A program made the position numbers and the translations under genes. Positions 15,669 through 24,598 of a stretch of 26,193 nt of DNA are shown piece by piece. The stretch covers positions 1 to 26,193 of the forward strand of contig CALCGO010000133.1 of NCBI GenBank assembly GCA_937901055.1, written 5' to 3'. The first letter of the stretch is position 1. Each line of letters opens with the position of its first letter. A model generated the notes under the pieces. The model saw only the letters and a list, made by a program, of their open reading frames with translations. It did not search any database and was not told the origin of the DNA. This DNA comes from an uncultured Rhodobacterales bacterium. Lineage in GTDB: Bacteria > Pseudomonadota > Alphaproteobacteria > Rhodobacterales > Rhodobacteraceae.

Positions 15669-16277
15669 CTACAGGCTAGCCCGCGCCCGACGCAAAATAA
15701 TTGCCTCTTCCAGCGTGATGCGCTTATGCGACGGATCATTGATGATCAGGTCGATCCATGCGCTCGCAGCGCGCTTTTGTTCATACTCTGTGTAGAAAAT
15801 ATCGAACTCCGCAAAGCTTTCGCCCGCACCGATATTGATCATCCGCACGATTTGTTCTGTGTTGGGACCATAACACAGGTTCAGGCGCGCATAAGCCTCG
15901 AACGGTTCCGTCACTTGCGTGCGCAAGATAAATCGCAGCAAATCCTGACGGCCCAAATCCCGCACGCCCTCAAGCGGAATTTCAAACGCCAACGAGAAAA
16001 AATCGCTCGCGAAATCTCCAAAATCGAAGACCAGCCCAGCGCCGTAATCATCTGTTTGCTCGATTGCAAACTGCGCACCGTCCCCGCCATGATGTAGCGT
16101 CACATGCGTGCCAAGCATGGTTCCCGTCAGGATATTGCCGGAAATGCCGTGCTGCGTAATTCCGCTTTGCAAACTTGGCGTGAACGCCCACTGTGTTTTA
16201 GGCGGAACGTGGAAGCCGTCTGGCACATCAATCATAGGCAAAACGGGCGCAGCCTTAGACTTTCCAAAAAGACTCAC
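15669..16277 (-). CDS. Conserved cytosolic protein of unknown function (possibly DUF6478)
   Basis: A 202-residue protein with no signal peptide or membrane segment. It opens MSLFGKSKAAPVLPMIDVPDGFHVPPKT and contains a beta-rich middle (GNILTGTMLGTHVTLHHGG, FDFGDFASDFFSLAFEIPL) and a late segment FAEFDIFYTEYEQKRAASAW. I associate this pattern with a Rhodobacterales-restricted family, probably DUF6478, but that is from memory and uncertain. The start is a GTG at 16277, chosen because it overlaps the stop codon of the upstream lipoprotein gene in a GTGA arrangement, typical of translational coupling. It is the last member of the ilvD-lipoprotein set, and its job is unknown. Confidence 0.82.
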   Translation of the reverse strand: MSLFGKSKAAPVLPMIDVPDGFHVPPKTQWAFTPSLQSGITQHGISGNILTGTMLGTHVTLHHGGDGAQFAIEQTDDYGAGLVFDFGDFASDFFSLAFEIPLEGVRDLGRQDLLRFILRTQVTEPFEAYARLNLCYGPNTEQIVRMINIGAGESFAEFDIFYTEYEQKRAASAWIDLIINDPSHKRITLEEAIILRRARASL

Positions 16278-16933
16278 AATGTTGCCGCGTTCGCATCGAC
16301 TATAGCTTGCACAAACGCACGAATGATCCGCAAGCTGCGTTTTTCCTCGCGATCGGAATCAGAATAACCGGTCACGGATAAGGCAACCAGCCGCCCGTTC
16401 ACCTCGGTAAATGCCCGCCAATAACGGTTGGAAACACCCGCATCGTCGCTGAACCCTTTATCCTCGACCAGCAGGTACAAAGCTGTATCCGTTTGCTTGG
16501 TTTGAAGGATACTGGTGGCACCATCAACATGGCTTTTGCCCAGCGTAAACACCCCGACCGGCGTGGCCAAGAACTGCCCCAAAGTGCCAAGCGCGGGTTT
16601 CAACCCATTCTCTCTTCCAGCCAATCCCGTCGGGGAAATACTCGCAGTCAAAATCGCGGAGATAGGCAAGCGTCCCGCTTTGCCTGTGGCAGCAACGACC
16701 CGACAGTCACTCAGGAACATAAACGCGCCTTTTGTGTTTTCGGTAATCGTGGCACGGTCAATACAAAACCCGTCGGGCGAGGCGACCACAATCGCCACAT
16801 CCCCCGCCGTCACCCGCACTGCTTTGGGTATTGGTGTCGGGCCAGTCGCAGAATCCTGCACACCCGTGCAAGCGACCACAACACAAAGGGCGACCAAAGC
16901 CGCCCCTTTAGTCAGGAACTTAAAGGTCCGCAT
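16274..16933 (-). CDS. Putative lipoprotein of unknown function
   Basis: A 219-residue protein with a classic lipoprotein signal: MRTFKFLTKGAALVALCVVV followed by the lipobox VVAC, lipid Cys at residue 22. The mature chain has two further cysteines (in DGFCIDRAT and LSDCRVVAA) that could pair. I do not recognise a named domain. The ATG at 16933 lies inside the end of ilvD (14-base overlap) and its own stop overlaps the next gene by 4 bases, so the three genes form a coupled set. Product and location (periplasmic side of a membrane) are inferred from the signal alone; there is no sign of a link to branched-chain amino-acid synthesis beyond position. Confidence 0.83.
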   Translation of the reverse strand: MRTFKFLTKGAALVALCVVVACTGVQDSATGPTPIPKAVRVTAGDVAIVVASPDGFCIDRATITENTKGAFMFLSDCRVVAATGKAGRLPISAILTASISPTGLAGRENGLKPALGTLGQFLATPVGVFTLGKSHVDGATSILQTKQTDTALYLLVEDKGFSDDAGVSNRYWRAFTEVNGRLVALSVTGYSDSDREEKRSLRIIRAFVQAIVDANAATL

Positions 16934-18651
16934 AGATGTGTTTTTCCATCTTGGCGCCCGGATGCGTCACCGCACCTTGTTTGGTTGGGCCAACTTGTTG
17001 GGCATATTTCCACAACGCACCAGTTGCATAAATCGTGTCACGCGGGCCTTTCCATTCAGCTTTACGTTTCGCCATTTCTTCGTCTGAAACATCAATGGAA
17101 ATCTCGCCCTTGTGCGCATCTAGCGTAATCATGTCACCGTTTTTGACCAAGGCGATCGGGCCGCAATGTGCAGCCTCCGGCCCAACATGGCCCACACAGA
17201 ACCCACGCGTAGCACCCGAGAAACGGCCGTCCGTGATAAGCGCAACTTTCTTGCCCATACCTTGACCGGAAAGCGCTGCTGTTGTCGCCAACATCTCCCG
17301 CATACCCGGGCCACCTGATGGACCCTCGTTCCGAATAACCAGAACTTCGCCTTCTTTATATGTACGTTTCTGCACGGCTTCGAACGCTTCTTCTTCGCAC
17401 TCAAACACATGCGCAGGACCCGTAAACACTGTTTCTTCTTCGGTCATACCAGCGATTTTCACAATCGCCCCGTCAGGCGCAAGATTGCCCTTCAGCCCGA
17501 CAACACCACCCGTTTTAGAGATCGGCGTTTCAACAGGATAAATAACCTTGCCGTCAGCCTCGCCAGTAACGCGGTCCACTTCTTCACCAATCGTGCGCCC
17601 GGAAACCGTCATACATTCTTCGTGCAACAATCCAGCTTTGCCAAGTTCACGCATGACAATCGGAATACCGCCAGCTTCGAACAAGTCCTTGGCCACATAT
17701 TGCCCGCCCGGTTTCAGGTCTACGAAGTACGGCGTGTCGCGGAAGATGTCACAAACATCCTCAAGACTAAAATCAATACCTGCCTCATGCGCCATCGCAG
17801 GCAAATGCAGCCCCGCGTTGGTCGAGCCACCCGTACACGCGACAATCCGCGCCGCATTTTCAAGCGCCTTGCGCGTAACGATATCGCGTGGGCGAATGTT
17901 GAGCTTCAGCAAGTTCATCACCGCTTCGCCAGATGCTTCGCCAAAAGCGTCACGGCTCTCATACGGTGCAGGTGCGCCAGCGGACTGGAACAGCGCCAAG
18001 CCAATCGCCTCGGAAACCGACGCCATTGTGTTGGCGGTAAACTGGCCACCACATGCACCAGCAGATGGACAAGCCACAGATTCCAAACGCATCAAATCCT
18101 CAGTCGACATATTGCCAGCCTGATGTTGACCCACAGCCTCGAACACATCCTGAACCGTTACATCACGGCCCTCAAAACGACCCGGCAGGATGGAACCACC
18201 ATACAAGAACACAGACGGCACGTTTAGGCGCAGCATCGACATCATCATGCCTGGCAAGGATTTATCGCAACCAGCCAAGCCAACAAGCGCATCGTAACAA
18301 TGCCCCCGCATGGTCAACTCAACCGTGTCGGCAATCGCCTCGCGACTAACCAAAGACGAACGCATACCTTCATGCCCCATCGCGATACCATCGGTCACGG
18401 TGATCGTCGTAAATTCGCGCGGTGTACCCTTGGCAACCTACGCCAGCCTTAACTGACTGCGCCTGACGGTTAAGCGCGATATTACACGGCGCCGCCTCGT
18501 TCCAACATGTTGCAACACCAACTAGTGGCTGGTGGATTTCCGTTTCCGACAGGCCCATCGCATAGAGATATGACCGATGCGGAGCGCGCTCTGGCCCCTC
18601 GGTTACATGGCGGCTGGGAAGGTTGGATTTATCGATAGGTCCGGAATTCAT
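16920..18651 (-). pseudogene. ilvD: Dihydroxy-acid dehydratase (ilvD) interrupted by one frameshift
   Basis: IlvD removes water from 2,3-dihydroxy-acids in valine, leucine and isoleucine synthesis, using an iron-sulfur cluster. The start is ATG at 18651 (MNSGPIDKS) with GGAG nine bases ahead. The first frame runs through GVATCWNEAAPCN (first cluster cysteine), LNRQAQSVKAGVG, then loses homology; it ends at 18370. The remaining frame resumes AKGTPREFTTITVTDGIAM and is intact to 16920, with GLAGCDKSLPGM and SAGACGGQF (other cluster cysteines). The shift lies near 18431-18447: the homologous parts are one base too long or two too short. A GTG at 18398 could start a 492-residue fragment, but it would lack the first cluster cysteine. 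A sequencing or assembly error is as likely as a real mutation. All other parts look well conserved. Confidence 0.88.
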
Positions 18652-18773
18652 TTCGGGCAACTCCTGTTGGGATTATGTCGTTAAAACCAGCAATAGGGAC
18701 TGGCGCGAAGAATCTCAAGTATTGCCGAGCGGTTTTTCCAAGGTTACCCTCCAACTTTTGTTCGGAGCCCCCA

Positions 18774-19685
18774 ATGTTTCCCCACCTGTCCCCCGCCTTT
18801 CGGGCCTATTTTGCACCCGCACAAGACCGTTCCCAGATATGGCGCACCGTTCTGGGACTGGTGCTGGTCTTCACAATATTCTTCCTGACAACCGTATTGC
18901 TGGGCATCGGTACCGCGTTTTTGGGCGAGTTTATCGAGCCGGGTCTTGGCACTAGCTTGATGTATGAGGTCGAAGAAGGCCGAACTATTTTTGCAACCTT
19001 TGCAATGTTGGCCCTGATCGCCACGATGATCCCTGCCCTCTGGCTGGTCCTGCGGTTCTTGCACAAACGCCCCTTGCGCTCCTTGCTTGGCCCGACGGGC
19101 ACGATCAACTGGCGTTTATGGCGCGGTGCCGCTGCGATAATCTTGATACTTGCAGCAATCGACGCCACAACAACCGTACTGACAACCGAGCTGCTTCAGC
19201 AAATGCCGTTGATAAAATGGTTAACGTGGCTCGCCCCTGCCTTGTGCCTGTTGTTTTTGCAAACGACAGCCGAAGAAATGGTGTTCCGCGGGTATTTACA
19301 ACAGCAATTGGCCGCGCGCTTCAAAAGCCGGTGGGCTTGGTGGGTGCTGCCCTCCGTCCTGTTCGGCCTTGCCCATTTCAACCCCATCCTGTTTGGCGGC
19401 AACGCGTGGATTATCGTAGCGATCACCACGCTGATGGGTCTAATCCTCGCAGATATAACCGCCCGCTTCGGCTCCCTATCCCCCGCCATGGGCCTGCACT
19501 TCGCCAACAACCTTGTGGTGATGTTGTTCATGAATTCCCCCGGTCAACTCAGCGGGATGAGCTTCTATCTCTATAGTGTGGACATGCAAAGCGAACAGAT
19601 GAAATCCGCCATGCTGATCTCGCTGGCCTCGATGCTGGTTGGCTACGGAATTTTCATGTTAATCATGCGCCGCAGACGGCTCTGA
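18774..19685 (+). CDS. CPBP-family glutamic-type intramembrane protease
   Basis: A 303-residue integral membrane protein of the CAAX-prenyl-protease-2/bacteriocin-processing (CPBP) family. Hydrophobic segments appear near residues 23-50, 72-95, 118-137, 150-166, 186-203, 208-228, 245-262 and 278-297. The active-site motif EEMVFR starts at E167-E168 with R172, followed by FGLAHFNP and LHFANN, the two histidine motifs. The ATG at 18774 is supported by GGAG six bases upstream; the frame is open further upstream to 18675 but without a ribosome site. It precedes accD by 64 bases on the same strand and is divergent from ilvD. Substrates of such proteins in proteobacteria are mostly unknown. Confidence 0.92.
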   Translation: MFPHLSPAFRAYFAPAQDRSQIWRTVLGLVLVFTIFFLTTVLLGIGTAFLGEFIEPGLGTSLMYEVEEGRTIFATFAMLALIATMIPALWLVLRFLHKRPLRSLLGPTGTINWRLWRGAAAIILILAAIDATTTVLTTELLQQMPLIKWLTWLAPALCLLFLQTTAEEMVFRGYLQQQLAARFKSRWAWWVLPSVLFGLAHFNPILFGGNAWIIVAITTLMGLILADITARFGSLSPAMGLHFANNLVVMLFMNSPGQLSGMSFYLYSVDMQSEQMKSAMLISLASMLVGYGIFMLIMRRRRL

Positions 19686-19749
19686 CGTTGCAATCCCGTT
19701 AACAGCAGATTAATTAGGCTAAAGAGCAGCAAAAGGGGCCGATTGGCAC

Positions 19750-20664
19750 ATGAACTGGATTTCAAACTACGTCCGTCCAAAAATCAACTCGATTTTTTCC
19801 CGTCGGGAGACGCCGGATAACCTGTGGACCAAATGCCCTGAATGCGGAACCATGTTGTTCCACCGCGAACTGTCCGAGGCCCTTAACACCTGCCCATCGT
19901 GCAAGCACCACATGCACATCACGCCCCGTGCGCGTTTTGAAACCATGTACGACGGCGGCCTGTTCGCCGAGGTGGACGTTCCTGAACCACCTGCCGATCC
20001 ACTACAATTCAAAGACCAGAAAAAATACCCTGACCGCATCCGCGATGCCCGCAAGAAAACCAGCGAGCATGACGCAATGCTGGTGGTCGAAGGCGACATG
20101 GGCCGCATGAAGGTCGTGTGCGCTGGTCAAAACTTCTCGTTCATGGGTGGCTCCATGGGCATGCACGTTGGCAACGCGATCATTGCCGCTGCAGAACGCG
20201 CGGTACAAATAAACGCCCCGCTCGTGCTGTTTTCCGCCGCGGGTGGCGCGCGCATGCAAGAAGGCATCATGGCCCTGATGCAAATGCCGCGTTCCACCGT
20301 CGCTGTGCAAATGCTGAAAGAGGCGGATCTGCCTTACATCGTGGTTCTAACCCACCCGACAACCGGTGGCGTCACGGCGTCCTACGCGATGCTGGGCGAT
20401 GTCCATATTGCCGAACCAAACGCACTGATCGGCTTCGCCGGTGCACGGGTTATTGAACAAACAATCCGCGAAAAACTGCCCGAAGAATTCCAACGTGCCG
20501 AATACCTTCTGGATCACGGCATCCTCGACCGCGTTGTTCATCGCAAAGACATGCGGAACGAATTGATAACCATCATCCGGATGCTGATGAAGAAAACGCC
20601 GCAAGTGCACGGTGACCTACCCGCGCCAGATGCGCCTGCTAAAGAAGCAAAAGCCGCCAAATGA
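19750..20664 (+). CDS. accD: Acetyl-CoA carboxylase carboxyltransferase, beta subunit
   Basis: A 304-residue subunit that, with AccA, moves the carboxyl group from biotin to acetyl-CoA to make malonyl-CoA, the first step of fatty-acid synthesis. The N-terminal zinc ribbon has C29-x2-C32 and C48-x2-C51. The crotonase-fold core shows FSFMGGSMGMHVGNAI, SAAGGARMQEGIMALMQM and HPTTGGVTASYAMLGD, all characteristic. The start MNWISNYVRPKIN is the usual one. The last four bases overlap folC (ATGA), a widespread accD-folC pairing. The tail is alanine and lysine rich, as often seen. Confidence 0.98.
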   Translation: MNWISNYVRPKINSIFSRRETPDNLWTKCPECGTMLFHRELSEALNTCPSCKHHMHITPRARFETMYDGGLFAEVDVPEPPADPLQFKDQKKYPDRIRDARKKTSEHDAMLVVEGDMGRMKVVCAGQNFSFMGGSMGMHVGNAIIAAAERAVQINAPLVLFSAAGGARMQEGIMALMQMPRSTVAVQMLKEADLPYIVVLTHPTTGGVTASYAMLGDVHIAEPNALIGFAGARVIEQTIREKLPEEFQRAEYLLDHGILDRVVHRKDMRNELITIIRMLMKKTPQVHGDLPAPDAPAKEAKAAK

Positions 20665-21929
20665 GTGACAGCGACATTATTCTGGAGCGAATGATGTCGC
20701 TCCACCCCAAGATCATTGACCTGACACTGGATCGCATGGTCCGCCTGCTTGACGCGCTGGGAAATCCTGAAAAACACTTGCCACCCGTGATTCACCTCGC
20801 GGGCACCAACGGCAAAGGCTCCACCCAAGCCATGATCCGCGCGGGTCTAGAGGCCGACAATGACCGCGTCCACGCCTACACGTCCCCCCATCTCGCCCGT
20901 TTTCACGAGCGTATCCGGCTGGCGGGCGAATTGATCACCGAGGAAGCGCTGACCGAAATTTTGGACGAATGCGTCGTGGCTAATGATGGCATCACCATCA
21001 CCTATTTCGAAATCACGACTTGTGCCGCCCTACTAGCCTTTTCGCGCACCGATGCCGAATACACTTTGCTGGAAACCGGCCTTGGTGGCCGCCTAGATGC
21101 CACCAACATGGTCGAAGTCCCGCGCCTTTGCGTAATCACGCCTGTCAGCATCGACCACACCCAATACTTGGGCGAGACAATCGAAGAAATCGCCGCCGAG
21201 AAAGCCGGAATCCTGAAACGCGGCGTCTATTGCGTCGTCGGCCCACAGGAAGACGCGGCCCTAGAAGTGATCGAGGCGAAAGCCGCCGAAGTCGGTGCCT
21301 CGCTGCTGGTTCATGGCCAACACTGGCATGTCTGGGAAGAAAACGGACGGCTGGTCTATCAAGACGAAAACGGCTTACTAGACTTGCCGTTACCCAACCT
21401 GATCGGCGCACATCAAGTCCAAAACGCGGGCGCCGCCATCGCCGCCCTGCGCGCTTTGGGTAAAAACGAAGCCGCCTGCGAGGCCGCGATAACAACCGCT
21501 CAATGGCCCGCTCGACTACAACGCCTACGCCTTGGCCCTCTCGTCCTAGCGGCCGGAAAAGCCGAACTCTGGCTTGATGGCGGCCACAATCCCGCCGCAG
21601 GCCACGCGCTGGTCGAAGCTTTGCAAAGGTTGCCCGACCGCCCGACATATTTGATATGCGGCATGCTAAACACAAAAGACATCACGGGCTACCTCGCCCC
21701 GCTAGCGGAGATATCCGAAAGCCTGTACGGTGTGTCGATTGACGGCGAAGCCGCCACGCTGGAAGCCTCGCAAACCGTCGCAGCAGCGAGGTCCATCGGC
21801 ATTAAATCCGACGAAGCGGAATCCGTTGAAGAGGCCATCAATATGATCACATCCAAAGACGCGACCGCCCGTATCCTGATTTGTGGCTCACTGTATTTGG
21901 CTGGTCAGGTGTTGCAAGAAAACGGCTAA
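20661..21929 (+). CDS. folC: Bifunctional folylpolyglutamate synthase / dihydrofolate synthase
   Basis: A 422-residue Mur-ligase-type enzyme that adds glutamate to dihydropteroate and extends folate polyglutamate tails in the cytosol, using ATP. The P-loop GTNGKGST is at residues 48-55; FEITTCAALLAFS, LETGLGGRLDATN and DHTQYLGETIEEIAAEKAGI are the expected family motifs, and LDGGHNPAAGHALVEAL marks the C-terminal domain. It starts within the end of accD (4-base overlap). Its stop codon overlaps that of the C40 peptidase gene on the other strand by three bases. Confidence 0.97.
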   Translation: MSDSDIILERMMSLHPKIIDLTLDRMVRLLDALGNPEKHLPPVIHLAGTNGKGSTQAMIRAGLEADNDRVHAYTSPHLARFHERIRLAGELITEEALTEILDECVVANDGITITYFEITTCAALLAFSRTDAEYTLLETGLGGRLDATNMVEVPRLCVITPVSIDHTQYLGETIEEIAAEKAGILKRGVYCVVGPQEDAALEVIEAKAAEVGASLLVHGQHWHVWEENGRLVYQDENGLLDLPLPNLIGAHQVQNAGAAIAALRALGKNEAACEAAITTAQWPARLQRLRLGPLVLAAGKAELWLDGGHNPAAGHALVEALQRLPDRPTYLICGMLNTKDITGYLAPLAEISESLYGVSIDGEAATLEASQTVAAARSIGIKSDEAESVEEAINMITSKDATARILICGSLYLAGQVLQENG

Positions 21930-22738
21930 ACCCGACGCACTCCGGTAATTTCCCCATCGGCCCGCGCGGTAACGTCAACCAGCGGTTCGGACACAACGGC
22001 CATGTGGTGTATGTTTGCATGCAACAGGTTTTCACCATCCTGCATGATCCCTACATGTCCGTCCCAAAACACCAAATCACCGCGCTTTTCAGGCCGTTCA
22101 ACCGATGTCCCCACTTCGGCTTCTTGCATATCTGCATCCCTTGGCGCATCGACCCCGACCGCCTGTAACGCAAGCTGCACTAATCCCGAGCAATCCAATC
22201 CGAAATAGCTGCGCCCGCCCCAAAGATACGGCGAACCGATGAACTTCTCCGCCACCTCAACAAAATCTTCCGTGATGGGGGCGAAATTCACCATCGGCGT
22301 ATATATCCCCGCCCCCAAACGGGCATATCCGTTTTCTTCGCCCTCAACAGCGACACGACAACCAAGCGAATAAGACCCCAACAACTGCGACTTGAAATCC
22401 GGTTCGGCAAAGATCAACGCTGACAGGGCGGAAACAGTATCCAATCGGCCCTGCAACGGTTCAATCAGCCCGGCTGAAGGCACATATCCCACATACCCAT
22501 CGCGCTCCGATTGCCCCCAAGCCAAGCCCATGTCGGTGATCTCATCGTAAACCGTAAACCCCTCACCGTACAAAAGCTGCGTCGCCAAATTGGTATCCGG
22601 ATCTGCGTTTCGCACCAGATTAATAATCGATGCACCCACCACCATCGGCTTGCCTTCAACGAATTTCTTAACGTCCACTTGCCCCCGCAAATGTTCAGCC
22701 GCCAGATCATGACGAACCGGTATACGTCGCGTATCCAT
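21926..22738 (-). CDS. C40 (NlpC/P60) peptidoglycan endopeptidase
   Basis: A 270-residue protein of the NlpC/P60 family, which cuts stem peptides of peptidoglycan or muropeptides. The catalytic cysteine is C183 in YLWGGRSYFGLDCSGLVQ, the first histidine H228 in GDLVFWDGHVGIM and the third polar residue is probably H240 in LLHAN. The N-terminal two thirds hold SH3-like regions (for example residues 50-95, with QLLYGEGFTVYD and GYVGYVP), as in bacterial dipeptidyl-peptidases. No signal peptide is visible from the chosen start, so action may be cytosolic on recycled peptides. The ATG at 22738 shares one base with the stop of the M17 gene; a longer upstream frame to 22831 would run inside that gene and is rejected. 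Confidence 0.92.
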   Translation of the reverse strand: MDTRRIPVRHDLAAEHLRGQVDVKKFVEGKPMVVGASIINLVRNADPDTNLATQLLYGEGFTVYDEITDMGLAWGQSERDGYVGYVPSAGLIEPLQGRLDTVSALSALIFAEPDFKSQLLGSYSLGCRVAVEGEENGYARLGAGIYTPMVNFAPITEDFVEVAEKFIGSPYLWGGRSYFGLDCSGLVQLALQAVGVDAPRDADMQEAEVGTSVERPEKRGDLVFWDGHVGIMQDGENLLHANIHHMAVVSEPLVDVTARADGEITGVRRV

Positions 22739-24120
22739 CACCTCACCTGCTTTTCGATAACCGCCAACAACGCCCGCGCCGACTGGCACGCGCCCCCTTT
22801 GGAGCGCGCAGGTTTCGCCACAGGCGTCCAACCATATATGTCAAAATGTGCAAACCCCGTGGTATTCTCTACGAACCGTCGCAAGAACAACGCCGCGTTG
22901 ATTGATCCGGCCATGCCCCCCGCAGGTGCATTGTCCAAATCCGCAATTCCCGGCTCAAGATTACCCTCGTAAGGATCCCAGAACGGCATACGCCACAACG
23001 GGTCAGCCGATTTATCAGCCGCCAGACGAATATCATCCGCCAACGCTTCGTTATCCGTATAAAATGGTGGCAAATCCGGCCCCAAAGCCACGCGCGCCGC
23101 ACCCGTTAACGTCGCCAGACACAGCAGTAAATCCGGTGTTTCCTCATCCGCGACAGCCAATGCGTCAGCCAGAACCAATCGCCCTTCGGCGTCGGTATTA
23201 TTCACCTCAACCGTCAAACCTTTACGGCTGTTCAATATATCCTGCGGCCTAAACGCCCCGGCTGAAATCGAGTTTTCGACCGCCGGAACCAGCACGCGAA
23301 GGCGCACTGGCAGCTTCAGTGCCATGACCATATGCGCCAACGCCATCACATTCGCGCTGCCGCCCATGTCCTTTTTCATCAACCCCATCGAGGCCCCGGG
23401 CTTAATATTCAGCCCGCCCGTATCAAAGCAAACCCCCTTGCCCACAAGCGTCACTGTTGGCGCGCCGAGGTCACCCCAACGCATGTCAAGCAATCGTGGT
23501 TCCTGATCCGAGGCCCGACCAACCGCGTGTATCAACGGTAGATTTTCTGCCAGCAACGCATCGCCTTTGATTACCGAAACCTCCGCCCCGTGCTCGTCGC
23601 CCAACGCTTGAAACGCCGCCTCCAGCGCATCCGGCCCCATGTCCGAAGCTGGCGTGTTGATCAAATCACGGGCCAATGCATCGCCCTCGGCCATCGCCTC
23701 GACACGTTTTACATCAATGCCGTCGGGTGCACTCAGAATTGCCTTAACCGCCCCCGCATCCCGATACTTCGAGAAACGGTAGTTTGACATCAACCAACCA
23801 AGCGCCTCGTTTTCCAAATCCGCTTCCGGTATCCCCGAAGCAATCCGATAGACGCCTTCAGGCAGTTTTTGCGCAGCGATCGCCAAATGAAAGCGCCCAC
23901 GCGCCCGCGTCGCGTCTGTTCCCCAGCCAACCAGCACCGCTGCAATCGATCCGCCATCCGGTAACAACGCCACTTCGCCCAATGCACCTGAAAATCCAGT
24001 TGCTTTCAACCAATCTCGCTGGCTTGAGGTAATATCCGCCGGATAGCCCTCGCCCTTGCCAACAGCATGAACAGGAATGGGGGGTGCAGATTGCGCGTTA
24101 CTAGCAAAACGGTCGGCCAT
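22738..24120 (-). CDS. M17-family leucyl aminopeptidase
   Basis: A 460-residue cytosolic metallopeptidase that releases N-terminal residues from peptides using two metal ions. The signature NTDAEGRL lies at residues 308-315; GKGVCFDTGGLNIKPGASM and MKKDMGGSANVMA upstream carry the other metal and substrate residues. The C-terminal catalytic domain is preceded by an N-terminal domain of about 180 residues. The ATG at 24120 (MADRFASN) has GGAG about eight bases upstream; the in-frame TTG at 24138 overlaps that ribosome site. It runs straight into the C40 peptidase gene, so the pair probably breaks down peptides together, for example recycled cell-wall peptides. Confidence 0.94.
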   Translation of the reverse strand: MADRFASNAQSAPPIPVHAVGKGEGYPADITSSQRDWLKATGFSGALGEVALLPDGGSIAAVLVGWGTDATRARGRFHLAIAAQKLPEGVYRIASGIPEADLENEALGWLMSNYRFSKYRDAGAVKAILSAPDGIDVKRVEAMAEGDALARDLINTPASDMGPDALEAAFQALGDEHGAEVSVIKGDALLAENLPLIHAVGRASDQEPRLLDMRWGDLGAPTVTLVGKGVCFDTGGLNIKPGASMGLMKKDMGGSANVMALAHMVMALKLPVRLRVLVPAVENSISAGAFRPQDILNSRKGLTVEVNNTDAEGRLVLADALAVADEETPDLLLCLATLTGAARVALGPDLPPFYTDNEALADDIRLAADKSADPLWRMPFWDPYEGNLEPGIADLDNAPAGGMAGSINAALFLRRFVENTTGFAHFDIYGWTPVAKPARSKGGACQSARALLAVIEKQVR

Positions 24121-24186
24121 CAGGGTATCTCCAATCAAGAAAGTTACCTGTAAACTATCCGCCCATGCCAGAACCGCAAGAGCCGC

Positions 24187-24564
24187 TTACGCCTCCAGTT
24201 CAAAAACCGAGAACAAAGAGGCCTCTGCGGTGCGGTTCAGTCGCCCGATCACCGCCGATAACCCCTCCATATTGGTTTCTCGCGTACAGGTCATAACGTC
24301 CGACGCTACCCGTGCAACATCAATCAATCCCATCTGACTGGCGACACCGCAAATGTTCAGCGCGTGTCGATAACACATTGTCAAATCCGCTTCACGAAGC
24401 GCACGTTCCAGCCTCCCCAATTGATCCGCTAACTTGAACGCTGCCTGTTCCGCTAGTTCTTCATACCGCGCTTCCCCAACCGCAGTTTTCAGGTTGCTAA
24501 TAACCTCGTAGTCCACGCCCACACCCACGGCTTGCGCCGCGCAAATCTGGTATACTTGTCCCAT
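24187..24564 (-). CDS. Small helical protein, possibly HPt-like
   Basis: A 125-residue soluble protein I cannot name. It is predicted to be mostly helical: residues 20-60 (KTAVGEARYEELAEQAAFK and a charged LERALREAD segment) and 60-120. A stretch around H67 (RHALNICGVASQMGLIDVA) loosely resembles the histidine helix of HPt phosphotransfer domains, with the pattern His-x-Leu and a following small-residue run and Gly, but the usual LKG core is not conserved. The start at 24564 (MGQVYQICAAQ) has AGGGGA eight bases upstream; the frame is open further upstream to 24807 but would run under the carbonic anhydrase. It precedes the M17 gene by 66 bases on the same strand and is divergent from carbonic anhydrase. 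Confidence 0.75.
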   Translation of the reverse strand: MGQVYQICAAQAVGVGVDYEVISNLKTAVGEARYEELAEQAAFKLADQLGRLERALREADLTMCYRHALNICGVASQMGLIDVARVASDVMTCTRETNMEGLSAVIGRLNRTAEASLFSVFELEA

Positions 24565-24598
24565 TTCATCTTTCCCCTCTTCTCTCGCTTTGAAGAAC

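Noticed and set aside
16493..17128. 211-residue open frame on the plus strand
   Set aside because: Antisense to the lipoprotein gene and the end of ilvD; low-complexity shadow composition.
17409..18227. 272-residue open frame on the plus strand
   Set aside because: It lies wholly antisense to ilvD; composition is Arg- and His-rich shadow coding with no ribosome site or recognisable motif.
18370..18440. Programmed +1 frameshift in ilvD
   Set aside because: A +1 slip at GGG-U in the region where the frames overlap is imaginable, but no known precedent or pause signal supports it; mutation or sequence error is simpler.
18774..19685. CPBP protease as a phage-defence (Abi) or bacteriocin-immunity gene
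   Set aside because: The family name includes Abi, but there are no toxin, bacteriocin or defence genes nearby; it sits beside accD-folC.
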